Source of the DNA: Collinsella sp. zg1085
GTDB lineage: Bacteria > Actinomycetota > Coriobacteriia > Coriobacteriales > Coriobacteriaceae
DNA: 64,000 nucleotides
Reading direction: 5' to 3'
Assembly: GCF_018889955.1 (NCBI RefSeq)
Contig: NZ_CP076545.1
Span: 1-64,000, forward strand
Shown: positions 20,786-29,042 of the stretch, one piece after another
How the letters are laid out: every line of letters begins with the position of its first letter
How positions within the stretch are numbered: position 1 is the first letter of the stretch
The notes under the pieces: model-generated
What the model was told of the DNA's origin: nothing
Database searches by the model: none
The model's input: the letters and a program-made list of their open reading frames with translations, nothing else
Translations under genes and position numbers: made by a program

Positions 20786-20819
20786 TATAATAGAGCGCCG
20801 GGACCTGAAAATGTCCTGG
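20786..20819 (+). promoter_or_regulatory. purA -10 element and leader hairpin
   Basis: A consensus TATAAT at 20786-20791 lacks a good -35. Right after it, CCGGGAC (20798-20804) and GTCCTGG (20813-20819) form a 7 bp stem with one G-U pair near the 5' end of the expected transcript. No purine riboswitch core is visible. Confidence 0.4.
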
Positions 20820-20846
20820 TGGTGTAAACCCATGTTAGGAGATGCA

Positions 20847-22139
20847 ATGGCGTCAACAGTTTTAGTCGGTACACAATGGGGCGATGAGGGCAAGGGCAAA
20901 ATTTGCGACTTGATTGCCTCGGAGTTTGATGCTGTTGTACGGTATCAGGGTGGCAATAATGCCGGTCATACTATTGTGGTTGATGATAAAAAGTATGGCT
21001 TGCACCAGGTTCCATCAGGCATTATGTATCCCGATTGTTTATCGGTTATTGGCAATGGCTGTGTGGTTAATCCCGCTGTCTTGCTTGAAGAAATTGATAT
21101 GTTTGAGCGCGATGGAATCTCAACTGCCAACCTTAAGGTATCTGGCAATGCACACGTTATTATGCCGTATCACATGGCACTTGATGGAGCGTTTGAAGCA
21201 CGCCTTGGCACAGCGCACATTGGTACCACAAAGCGCGGCATTGGGCCTTGTTATCAGCACAAGATGGAACGCATCGGTCTGCGTATGCAAGACCTGTTAG
21301 ATGAAGCGGTTTTCCGTGAAAAGCTCGAACGTGCTCTCGCAAAGGTAAATCCTGAGCTTGAGTTTATATATCAGCTTCCTACCTATACGGTTGATGAGAT
21401 TTGTGCGAGCTATCTGCCCATGGCGGAGCGTTTGCGTCCCTATATTTGTGAAGCCGGTATTCTTTTGAATGAACTTGTTGCAGCAGGTAAGTCAATTCTG
21501 TTTGAGGGTGCCCAAGCTACACTGCTTGACATTGACCACGGAACCTACCCCTTTGTAACATCGTCAAACTGTACAGCAGGTGGCGCGGTAACCGGCTCAG
21601 GTGTTGGCATGAAACACATTGACCGCGTTTTAGGCATTATGAAAGCCTATATCACGCGGGTAGGCTCAGGTCCTATGCCAACTGAGCTAGCGTATGAGAG
21701 CGAAGCGGGTCACACGCTCACTGAGGTAGGGGCTGAATACGGTGTAACAACCGGTCGCCGCCGCCGTTGTGGTTGGTTTGATGGCGTGATTGCCCGCTAT
21801 GCAGCGCAGGTTAACGGCTTAACAGACATTGCACTTACTAAACTTGATGTCCTCTCGGTTTTTGACACCATCAAGGTATGCACGGCTTATGATTGCAATG
21901 GTGTGCGTTATACCAGCTTGCCTGAGCATCAAGCTTCATTTGCCGCAGCGGTTCCGGTATATACGGAGCTCCCTGGGTGGAATTGCGACATTTCGCAGTG
22001 CAAGACATTTGAAGAGCTTCCACAGGCAGCTCAAGACTATGTTCACTTTATTGAAGAGCTTACCAATACACAGATTTCCTTTGTTGCGGTTGGTCCTGAG
22101 CGCGAGCAAACCATCGTGCGCTCATGGGCTTACCAATAA
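20847..22139 (+). CDS. purA: Adenylosuccinate synthetase
   Basis: This enzyme joins IMP and aspartate with GTP, the first committed step to AMP. The 430-residue protein has the P-loop-like GTQWGDEGKGK at residues 8-18, NNAGHTIV with the catalytic histidine, the GTTKRGIGPCYQHK loop, the FEGAQATLLDIDHGTYPFVTSSN motif and TTGRRRRCGWFD. The start is the ATG after TTAGGAGATGCA, 36 bases inside a longer frame. It has its own -10 element. Confidence 0.97.
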   Translation: MASTVLVGTQWGDEGKGKICDLIASEFDAVVRYQGGNNAGHTIVVDDKKYGLHQVPSGIMYPDCLSVIGNGCVVNPAVLLEEIDMFERDGISTANLKVSGNAHVIMPYHMALDGAFEARLGTAHIGTTKRGIGPCYQHKMERIGLRMQDLLDEAVFREKLERALAKVNPELEFIYQLPTYTVDEICASYLPMAERLRPYICEAGILLNELVAAGKSILFEGAQATLLDIDHGTYPFVTSSNCTAGGAVTGSGVGMKHIDRVLGIMKAYITRVGSGPMPTELAYESEAGHTLTEVGAEYGVTTGRRRRCGWFDGVIARYAAQVNGLTDIALTKLDVLSVFDTIKVCTAYDCNGVRYTSLPEHQASFAAAVPVYTELPGWNCDISQCKTFEELPQAAQDYVHFIEELTNTQISFVAVGPEREQTIVRSWAYQ

Positions 22140-22236
22140 GGCAATTCGCGGGCGCGGTTATAAACCCGTGCTTTTGCGCAGGTATGAGCATGTTTTTGAG
22201 TGCATATGTTGCCTACCATTAGGTTAAGGAGTTTGC

Positions 22237-23556
22237 ATGAGTGAGATAAGTTCGCCGGTGTCAGCTATCAATATCTTGTTACTTGGAAACGGTGGTCGCG
22301 AGCATGCACTTGCTCAAGCGCTCGCCGGAAGTCCGCATTGTGCCAAACTTTTTATTGCGCCCGGAAATGGCGGAACGGCTACAGTGGGCACCAATGTTGC
22401 ACTTGATGCATGCAATCCAGCACAGGTGGTAGATTTTGCAGTCAAACACAACTGCGGTTTAGTAGTCATTGGTCCAGAGGCACCACTGGTTGCGGGGGTC
22501 GCCGATGCGGTACGCGCAGCAGGGATTCCCTGTTTTGGTCCTAACGCAGAGGCTGCTGCCCTTGAAGGGTCAAAGACGTTTTGCAAGGAAATTATGGGTC
22601 TCGCTGGTGTTCCAACGGCGAAGTATGCCTCGTTTACGAGCGAAGATGAAGCAATAGCGTATGCTGAGCGTCTTGGTGCTCCTATGGTGGTAAAGGCTGA
22701 TGGTCTTGCTGCAGGCAAAGGTGTTGTTGTTGCGCAAACATTCGAAGAAGCTCTGGCTGCGGTTCGTGCGTGCTTTGCGGGTGAGTTTGGTGCTGCTGGT
22801 GCAACGGTGCTTATTGAGGAGATGCTTACCGGCCCTGAATGCTCGCTGTTGGCATTTACTGATGGTGTTACCGTGCGCGCTATGTCTCCCTCACAAGACC
22901 ATAAGCGCGCGCTTGAGCAAGATAAGGGTCCAAACACAGGCGGTATGGGTGCCTATAGCCCAGTGCCCATTGTGACTGATGATGAGCATCAGGCTATGGT
23001 TGCTATGATGGAAAAAACAATCCAGACACTCACCAAGAATGGCATTGATTTTCGCGGCTGCTTGTTTGGCGGCTTTATGCTCACACCCGAGGGTCCTAAG
23101 GTACTTGAATTTAACGTTCGCTTTGGCGACCCAGAAACCCAAGTAGTAATTCCACGACTGACTACCGACCTTGTTGAGCTTATGCTTGCCGTGGCTCAGC
23201 AGCGCTTGAGCGAGCTTGAGCTTTCATGGCGCGACGAGTGGGCGGTGACGGTTGTGCTCACGAGCGCAGGCTATCCAGGCTCATATGAGATAGGAAAGAT
23301 AATTACTGGCATTGATGAGGCTTCTGCGCTTTCACAAGTAACGGTTTATCAGGCGGGAACTACGCTTGATGATGAGGGTAATGTGCGAACAGCCGGTGGC
23401 CGTGTGATGGCGGTTACTGCTCTGGGTACAAGTTTTGAAGAAGCGCGCGAGCGCTCGTATGCAGCGTGCGATTGTATTCAGTTTGAAGGTAAAACCTTGC
23501 GCCGCGATATTGGTTTGCGAGCATTGCGCGGGCGTAGTGCGTGGGACGAGAACTAA
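22237..23556 (+). CDS. purD: Phosphoribosylamine-glycine ligase
   Basis: PurD makes glycinamide ribonucleotide from phosphoribosylamine, glycine and ATP in purine synthesis. The 439-residue ATP-grasp protein has LLLGNGGREHALAQAL near the N-terminus, GPEAPLVAGVADA, the SKTFCKEIMGLAGVPTA segment, GPNTGGMGAYSP and the metal-binding EFNVRFGDPETQ. ATG follows AAGGAGTTTGC. It lies 97 bp after purA and might be read from the same promoter. Confidence 0.97.
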   Translation: MSEISSPVSAINILLLGNGGREHALAQALAGSPHCAKLFIAPGNGGTATVGTNVALDACNPAQVVDFAVKHNCGLVVIGPEAPLVAGVADAVRAAGIPCFGPNAEAAALEGSKTFCKEIMGLAGVPTAKYASFTSEDEAIAYAERLGAPMVVKADGLAAGKGVVVAQTFEEALAAVRACFAGEFGAAGATVLIEEMLTGPECSLLAFTDGVTVRAMSPSQDHKRALEQDKGPNTGGMGAYSPVPIVTDDEHQAMVAMMEKTIQTLTKNGIDFRGCLFGGFMLTPEGPKVLEFNVRFGDPETQVVIPRLTTDLVELMLAVAQQRLSELELSWRDEWAVTVVLTSAGYPGSYEIGKIITGIDEASALSQVTVYQAGTTLDDEGNVRTAGGRVMAVTALGTSFEEARERSYAACDCIQFEGKTLRRDIGLRALRGRSAWDEN

Positions 23557-23685
23557 GGGGCAGTGACAGCGCAGCATAAGCTTTGCCAAAACTGCATGTA
23601 GCCTTGGGTTTTGTTAGCAAGTGTGCCTGCTCAGCAGTATGAAGCATATGTAGGTAGCAAGTTATTATGAGAAAGAGGGAGCGCG

Positions 23686-24336
23686 ATGGATGATATGCAG
23701 CTTGATACACAGTTTGTTGGAGATGCGGCAGAACAACCGGAGCAAACCTTGATTTTGGGCGACAATCATCCCAACGATGCACAGTTGCATGAGCGAACCC
23801 TCAGCGAAGAGCAAGCTTGGCGTGGTAATTTTCTTGATGTGAGAAGTGTTCGAGCTGAGCTTCCAAACGGGCATATTGCTACCCGCGATATTGTGCGTCA
23901 CCCAGGTGCTGCAGCGGTTGTTGCTCTTACCTCAGCAGGTAAGATTGTGCTCGTTCGTCAGTATCGCACGGCGCTTGACCGCGTTACCGTTGAGATTCCC
24001 GCTGGCAAGCTCGACCCCGGTGAGGACCCGCAAGTATGTGCTGAGCGCGAACTGCTTGAAGAAACCGGTTTTAAGGCCGGTGAGATGCGCTATCTCACTA
24101 CCATAGCCCCCGCCTGCGGCTATACCGATGAGCTCATTCATATTTTTATGGCAACACATCTTAGCTTTGCTGGTGCAACACCTGACGAAGATGAATTTGT
24201 TAACGTTGATTTGGTTCCTCTATCTGAGCTTATAGATGCTGTGCTTGACGGAAAAATTGAAGATGCAAAAACCATTGTCGGTGCGCTTGCCTGTGATGCT
24301 ATTGCGCATCGTCTTTCCCAAGATATGGATGCGTGA
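23686..24336 (+). CDS. Nudix hydrolase, probably ADP-ribose pyrophosphatase type
   Basis: The Nudix box is complete, from GKLDPGEDPQVCAEREL through LEETGF. The flanking VALTSAGKIVLVRQYRTALDRVTVEIPAG segment is typical of ADP-ribose pyrophosphatases (the YqkG/NudF type). The 216-residue protein has an N-terminal extension of about 45 residues before the domain. Such enzymes cleave ADP-ribose or related diphosphates to AMP and a sugar phosphate; the substrate here is inferred. It is followed closely by an ABC exporter gene. Confidence 0.88.
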   Translation: MDDMQLDTQFVGDAAEQPEQTLILGDNHPNDAQLHERTLSEEQAWRGNFLDVRSVRAELPNGHIATRDIVRHPGAAAVVALTSAGKIVLVRQYRTALDRVTVEIPAGKLDPGEDPQVCAERELLEETGFKAGEMRYLTTIAPACGYTDELIHIFMATHLSFAGATPDEDEFVNVDLVPLSELIDAVLDGKIEDAKTIVGALACDAIAHRLSQDMDA

Positions 24337-24360
24337 GAGAAAGGACGATGACTCAAATTC

Positions 24361-26133
24361 ATGTTTAAGCGTTTTTTATCCTATTATGGTCCCGAAAAAG
24401 GGCTTTTTATAGCAGATACCGTTTGTGCCTTAGTGCTTGCGGGAATCGATTTGGCGTTTCCTATTATTTTGCGCTCGCTTACTGCGGGTTTGTTTGCTCA
24501 AACGCCTGTACAAATTCTTGATGCGCTTGGCTTTATCGCGCTTGGTCTTGCAGGTTTATATGTAGTGCGCATGGCGTGTCGTTATTTTGTTTCAGCACAG
24601 GGTCATATTATGGGTGCGCGTATGGAGTCGCGTATGCGCGAAGACCTTTTTGACCAGTATGAACGCATGAGCTTTAGCTATTTTGACCGGCATAACTCCG
24701 CTGACATGATGAGTCGCGTGGTGAACGATTTATTTGATATTTGCGAGGGTGCTCACCACCTCCCTGAGTGGATTATTATTTGCAGCATTGAAATTATCGG
24801 TGCTTTTGTTATTTTGTTTACCATCTCGCCTGAGTTAACAAGTGTTATGGCGTTGATTACGCTCATTTTTGTGGGTGTTATGGTGCGCCAAAACTTTGCC
24901 ATGCGGGCAGTATACGCTGATAATCGGGTCAAAATATCGGGTATCAATGCGCAGCTCCAAGATTCGCTTGCCGGTATGCGTGTCGTAAAATCTTTTGCTA
25001 ACGAGCAAACCGAGCGCGCAAAATTTAGGCAATCAAACAACACCTATCTTGCTTCAAAAGAGGCAATGTATCATGTCATGGGCCGCTATCAGGCAACAAG
25101 CGCTCTTATGACGGGGTGTTTATATGTATGTATTATTGTGCTCGGCGGCTGGCTTATTGCTCATCAGCAAATGACTGCACCTGACCTAGCTACCTTTGCG
25201 CTGTATATCGGTTTATTTGCAACACCGGTTGAAACCTTGGTAAATTCAACGGAAACCTTCCAAAAGGCAATTGCTGGATTTAAGCGCATGGACGATGTGT
25301 TAGCCACCTGTCCAGAAATTGTTGATGCCCCTCTTGCAAAGCCTCTTGATGTAGACGGCGGACACATTGTCTATAAGGACGTTTGTTTTAGCTATCCTGA
25401 GGGTGAGCGGTCAGAAACCGGTGAGATGCGCCCGGTTATCAATTGTTTGAACCTTGATATACAACCCGGACAAACGCTTGCATTGGTGGGTCCCAGCGGT
25501 GGTGGCAAATCAACAACCTGCGCGCTGTTGCCGCGTTTCTATGATGTGCAGGCGGGGTCCATTGCAATCGATGGTCAAGATGTGCGCGATGTGACCCAAG
25601 AAAGCCTCAGGCGTGCAATTGGGATTGTTCAGCAAGACGTATATCTCTTTAACGGAAGCATTCGAGAAAACATTGCTTATGGCGCACCAGGAGCTACTGA
25701 CGAGCAGATAGCTGCAGCGGCACACAAAGCGCATATCGACGCCTTCATTGAGAGTTTGCCAGAGGGCTACGATACGCTGGTAGGCGAGCGCGGGTCGCGC
25801 CTTTCTGGTGGTCAGAAACAGCGTATAGCCATTGCTCGCGTGTTTCTTAAAAACCCGCCGATTCTTATTTTGGACGAGGCAACTTCAGCGCTTGATAACG
25901 AGAGCGAAGGAGCTGTTCAGGCGGCTCTTGCCGCTTTGTCAAAAGGTCGTACCACCATTGTTATTGCCCACCGGCTTTCTACCATTAAAGGGGCAGATGT
26001 CATTGCAACCGTTGAGGCGGGTTGCGTGGTTGAGCAGGGAACGCACGAGGAGCTTCTTGCTGCAGGTGGCACCTATGCTCGTTACTATCGCATGCAGTTT
26101 GAAGGTATTTCAAGCATGCAACACAGCGATTAG
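24361..26133 (+). CDS. ABC exporter, fused permease and ATPase
   Basis: This is a 590-residue half-transporter: six membrane helices (residues ~15-310) followed by a nucleotide-binding domain. Walker A is GPSGGGKST, the signature LSGGQKQRIAIARVF, and Walker B ILILDEATSALD; the H-loop is IVIAHRLST. It resembles MsbA/multidrug-type exporters; the cargo is unknown. A TGA 12 bases upstream makes this ATG the first possible start. The nearest AGGA is about 15 nt away and lies in front of a six-codon frame (24348-24368) whose stop overlaps this start, so translation may be coupled. A single half-transporter gene suggests a homodimer. Confidence 0.92.
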   Translation: MFKRFLSYYGPEKGLFIADTVCALVLAGIDLAFPIILRSLTAGLFAQTPVQILDALGFIALGLAGLYVVRMACRYFVSAQGHIMGARMESRMREDLFDQYERMSFSYFDRHNSADMMSRVVNDLFDICEGAHHLPEWIIICSIEIIGAFVILFTISPELTSVMALITLIFVGVMVRQNFAMRAVYADNRVKISGINAQLQDSLAGMRVVKSFANEQTERAKFRQSNNTYLASKEAMYHVMGRYQATSALMTGCLYVCIIVLGGWLIAHQQMTAPDLATFALYIGLFATPVETLVNSTETFQKAIAGFKRMDDVLATCPEIVDAPLAKPLDVDGGHIVYKDVCFSYPEGERSETGEMRPVINCLNLDIQPGQTLALVGPSGGGKSTTCALLPRFYDVQAGSIAIDGQDVRDVTQESLRRAIGIVQQDVYLFNGSIRENIAYGAPGATDEQIAAAAHKAHIDAFIESLPEGYDTLVGERGSRLSGGQKQRIAIARVFLKNPPILILDEATSALDNESEGAVQAALAALSKGRTTIVIAHRLSTIKGADVIATVEAGCVVEQGTHEELLAAGGTYARYYRMQFEGISSMQHSD

Positions 26134-26142
26134 GATGTGTCT

Positions 26143-27036
26143 ATGCACGGTACCTCTCGCCTGTCTCCCGAAGAAATTACTAGGCTGTTTTCGCAGATTA
26201 ACGAGGCAGGCATTGTTGACATAAAGCGCGGCAACGCTCAAGCCACACCTCAGCGCGCTATTGACCCTCTTAGTCTGACTGACCCATCGGGCTCAACAGC
26301 AGGTAGGGCAATTAGCAGAACCGCTCTTGCTGTTATTGTGTTGGTGCTGTTTTTTGTGCTGGTGTTACAGATTGGGTATGGTGTTGGTCGCCGTTTAAGC
26401 ACGGCAAATTTGTCTGAAAGCGCCAGTAAAATTAACGTTGAGCACGCCCTAGCAACCGGTGTTGAGTGGGGCAATGGTTTTACTCAGTTTCCCGCGTGGT
26501 CGCATGTAGATGAGGCAGACGAGGCGGCAGGCTTAATTAAAGTTTCGGTAACTGATACCAGCTCAAAAAACGAACTTGAACTGCTATCAAGTACGCAAGT
26601 GCAGTCAACCGCTCTTGCTACTAATGCCCTGTTGAACGAGAAGATTCAACGTGTGGTGTATAACGTTTACGCCATCACAGATAGAAAAGGGAACATTCAG
26701 CATAATAAGTTCTTTGGCTTTATCCCTGCTCAGGGCACGCGCCGCGCTATTTTGACTTACGTGTGGACTAAAGAGGTCTCAGAGCATTCAAATTATATTG
26801 ATTGGAAGCTCAAGATAATTGGCATGGACGACAAGGTCGCTCGCAAAATTCAAAATCAAGTTAACTCAGTGAGCTCGCTTATTGAAGCAGATGCAATAAA
26901 CCAAAAAGTGTTTAATCAGCAACAAGAAGAGCGTACGCGCGAACAACTCCTGCACGGTATAGAGATATTCAAAGGTGGCCATGCTCAAAAGCAGCCTAGG
27001 GATGCACGAGATAAGAGCGCATCCAAAGCTCGATAA
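26143..27036 (+). CDS. Hypothetical single-span membrane protein
   Basis: I do not recognise this ~297-residue protein. It has a cytoplasmic N-terminus of about 62 residues (SPEEITRLFSQINEAGIVDIKRG), one strong membrane helix (ALAVIVLVLFFVLVLQIGYGVG), then an extracytoplasmic domain of ~170 residues and a Gln/Glu- and Lys/Arg-rich tail. The ATG is preferred over a GTG six bases upstream because its spacing from TAGGA is better. It follows the ABC exporter by 9 bp and is probably in the same operon, but a joint role is only a guess. Confidence 0.7.
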   Translation: MHGTSRLSPEEITRLFSQINEAGIVDIKRGNAQATPQRAIDPLSLTDPSGSTAGRAISRTALAVIVLVLFFVLVLQIGYGVGRRLSTANLSESASKINVEHALATGVEWGNGFTQFPAWSHVDEADEAAGLIKVSVTDTSSKNELELLSSTQVQSTALATNALLNEKIQRVVYNVYAITDRKGNIQHNKFFGFIPAQGTRRAILTYVWTKEVSEHSNYIDWKLKIIGMDDKVARKIQNQVNSVSSLIEADAINQKVFNQQQEERTREQLLHGIEIFKGGHAQKQPRDARDKSASKAR

Positions 27037-27185
27037 CGAGCTGCTCAACACACCGCGTATAAGGATACTTCATATCCTTGAAACACATTCATAATGTAGT
27101 AGCTCAGGTTTGGTTGTGCACGCATCAGCGTGTTATGCTTTTTACGTACGCTGGTCCATAAGTCCGCGGAAGAAAGAAGGAAACC

Positions 27186-28088
27186 ATGTCTAACGCAATT
27201 ACCAGCACTGCTGCCCCTGTTTTGTATCAACGGGAGGGTTTGTATATCCCGCGCGTTGCTGCCGTACACGATATGTGCGGCTATGGAAAATGTTCACTGG
27301 GGGTTGCTATTCCGGTGCTTTCAGCAGCAGGTATTGATGTGTGTCCCGTTCCCACTGCGCTATTTAGCGCACACACAAAGTTCCCCGTGTTTTATATGCA
27401 TGACACAACACAAATGCTCAATGAATATCTCAACGCTTGGCAGCAAGAGGGCATTGAGCTTGATGGCGTGTATTCAGGCTTTATTGGGTCTGCTGAGCAA
27501 GTTGCTGTTATACAGCGTTTGTATGGGGAGTATCCTCGTGCACTGCGCATAGTTGACCCTGTTATGGGTGATGCTGGTCAGATGTATCCCACCTATACCG
27601 AAGATATGTGCAAAGCTATGCGTGATTTGGTTGATGGGGCTCATGTGTTAACACCCAATCTTACCGAGGCTTCAATTCTTACGGGTATTTCGTATGAAGG
27701 TCAGGATATTTCGGTTGAGCGTGTACAGGTCTATGCCAACGCCCTGCTTGAAATGGGTGCACAATCAGTGGTAATAAAGGGAATTGTGCATGAAGGTAAA
27801 GCTCTGATTTATAACTATCTTGCCGCACGTGATACCGATGCAGGCGCCTTGCAGGAAGTTGAGTCTGAGTTGCTCCCCTATATGCTTCATGGAACCGGTG
27901 ACCTTTTTGCAAGTGGTTTAACAGCGGCGCTGTTTGCGGGAAAAGACCTACGCGAAAGTGTAGTTTTTGCCGGCGATTTAGTGCGCGATGCTATGCAGCT
28001 CACGCGCCATCAGCCTGACTTTGAGCTGCGCGGTGTGAGTTTTGAGCCAACGCTTGGCAAAGTGGCAGAGTTGTTGGCAACCGCTTAG
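27186..28088 (+). CDS. Pyridoxal/pyridoxamine kinase (PfkB/ribokinase superfamily)
   Basis: The 300-residue protein matches pyridoxal kinases that salvage vitamin B6 by phosphorylating pyridoxal or pyridoxamine. Marks are the N-terminal HDMCGYGKCSLGVAIPVLSAAG, the FSAHTKFPVFYMHD segment, RIVDPVMGDAG, TPNLTEASIL and the anion hole with catalytic aspartate GTGDLFASGL. ATG follows AAGAAAGAAGGAAACC. No other B6 gene is adjacent, so salvage of an imported vitamer is likely. Confidence 0.9.
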   Translation: MSNAITSTAAPVLYQREGLYIPRVAAVHDMCGYGKCSLGVAIPVLSAAGIDVCPVPTALFSAHTKFPVFYMHDTTQMLNEYLNAWQQEGIELDGVYSGFIGSAEQVAVIQRLYGEYPRALRIVDPVMGDAGQMYPTYTEDMCKAMRDLVDGAHVLTPNLTEASILTGISYEGQDISVERVQVYANALLEMGAQSVVIKGIVHEGKALIYNYLAARDTDAGALQEVESELLPYMLHGTGDLFASGLTAALFAGKDLRESVVFAGDLVRDAMQLTRHQPDFELRGVSFEPTLGKVAELLATA

Positions 28089-28146
28089 CTGTAGCGGTAT
28101 TGATTTCACGCTAACTTCGGCTATTTGTTGTACTTACAACGTTTTT

Positions 28147-28223
28147 GAGGCTTTCTTTCTTTAAGATGACAAGCAACGGGCTGTTAAAGCTAACGTGTAC
28201 AGGCATAAAAGAAAGGAAGCCTC
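28147..28223 (+). promoter_or_regulatory. Inverted repeat masking the cupin gene ribosome binding site
   Basis: Arms GAGGCTTTCTTTCTTT (28147-28162) and AAAGAAAGGAAGCCTC (28208-28223) pair over 16 bp with one G-U. The right arm contains the Shine-Dalgarno GGAAG and ends directly before the ATG at 28224; the loop is 45 nt. If it folds in mRNA it should shut off translation, so something may open it. No known riboswitch class is recognised in the loop. Confidence 0.6.
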
Positions 28224-28544
28224 ATGATTCATCAGGTAAACGCTGGTACGGTTGTAGAACTTGCTCAGTTGGTGTCATATCAACCGGGACAAGTTGCACG
28301 TACGGTACTTGCAGAAAGCGACCAGTGCAAGTTGGTACTTATGGGTATCGAGGCTGGCCATGGTCTTGACGAGCATGCAGCTCCCTCAGATGCGCTCTTC
28401 GTAGTTATTGAGGGTGAGGCTCAGGTTATCTATGAGGGGGTTGAGCATATGCTGCACGTTGGTGAGACTATCCGTTTTGATAAAGGCGGTCGCCACAGTG
28501 TACGCGCCGTGTGTGATATGAAGTTTGCCCTGCTTTTGGTGTAG
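28224..28544 (+). CDS. Small cupin-domain protein
   Basis: The 106-residue protein is a single cupin barrel. The first motif resembles G(X)5HX(3-4)E in modified form (GHGLDEHAAPSDALFVVIEGEAQVIYEG). The second includes HVGETIRFDKGGRHSVRAV. Two histidines in motif 1 and one in motif 2 could bind a metal. Ligand or substrate is unknown. Its ribosome binding site is inside a strong inverted repeat, and a terminator follows at 28627. Confidence 0.85.
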   Translation: MIHQVNAGTVVELAQLVSYQPGQVARTVLAESDQCKLVLMGIEAGHGLDEHAAPSDALFVVIEGEAQVIYEGVEHMLHVGETIRFDKGGRHSVRAVCDMKFALLLV

Positions 28545-28626
28545 ATAAGTAGTCTCTTATACCGTCCGGTTGGTGGCAGCTCGTTTTTTAGGTTGAGGTG
28601 CCGCTGATAGAGCTTATTTGCTTGGT

Positions 28627-28672
28627 GTTGAGCCTTGTTATGTGTAGCAACATAGCAAGGCTCAACCCTTTT
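28627..28672 (+). terminator. Rho-independent terminator after the cupin gene
   Basis: A 17 bp stem, GTTGAGCCTTGTTATGT with ACATAGCAAGGCTCAAC (one G-U), a 6 nt loop, then CCTTTT. Confidence 0.88.
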
Positions 28673-29042
28673 GGTGACGAACGATGCGCCGCTCACAAAC
28701 GGCTTTTTAGCGGCTATGGTTTGCTCAATCTAATACCTGTTTACAAAGATAATACCAGTTTAATACCACTTACCGGCGTTTTGATACCGTTTGCCGGTAG
28801 GAGCCGTGTATTATCTGCGTTTTGTTCAGGGGGGGGGTACTTTAGTGTTAGTTCATGCTGCAGGCATGTCCTTGTAGAGGATGGCACGCATCGTTGGGTG
28901 TTCGAGTACGTGACTACGGGTCACACCGGCTGACCAAAAGGTCACATCGAACCCAAAAGGGTTTTCCGAGAGCCCAGCTGCTTTTCTTATACAAGCGTCG
29001 AGCGCAGTAAATGGCATGGATGTCGAAGAAGGGAAGGTATGT
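28673..29042 (+). promoter_or_regulatory. Upstream region of the GH31 gene with a nine-G tract
   Basis: This gap holds a run of nine G at 28829-28837. Three ATACC-led direct repeats start at about 28752, 28763 and 28784. TACCGGC and GCCGGTA (28771-28777 and 28793-28799) form an inverted pair. The run lies about 205 bp before the GH31 start. Mononucleotide G runs change length easily during replication, so expression could vary; no promoter hexamers could be placed reliably around it. Confidence 0.45.

Noticed and set aside
20786-20846. Purine riboswitch before purA
   Set aside because: Only a short hairpin is present; the conserved purine aptamer core is absent. The same holds for the leaders of purE, purF and purM.
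29016-29042. Earlier ATG for the GH31 protein
   Set aside because: Lacks a ribosome binding site, while the ATG at 29043 follows GAAGGGAAGG and starts nearer the signal peptide.
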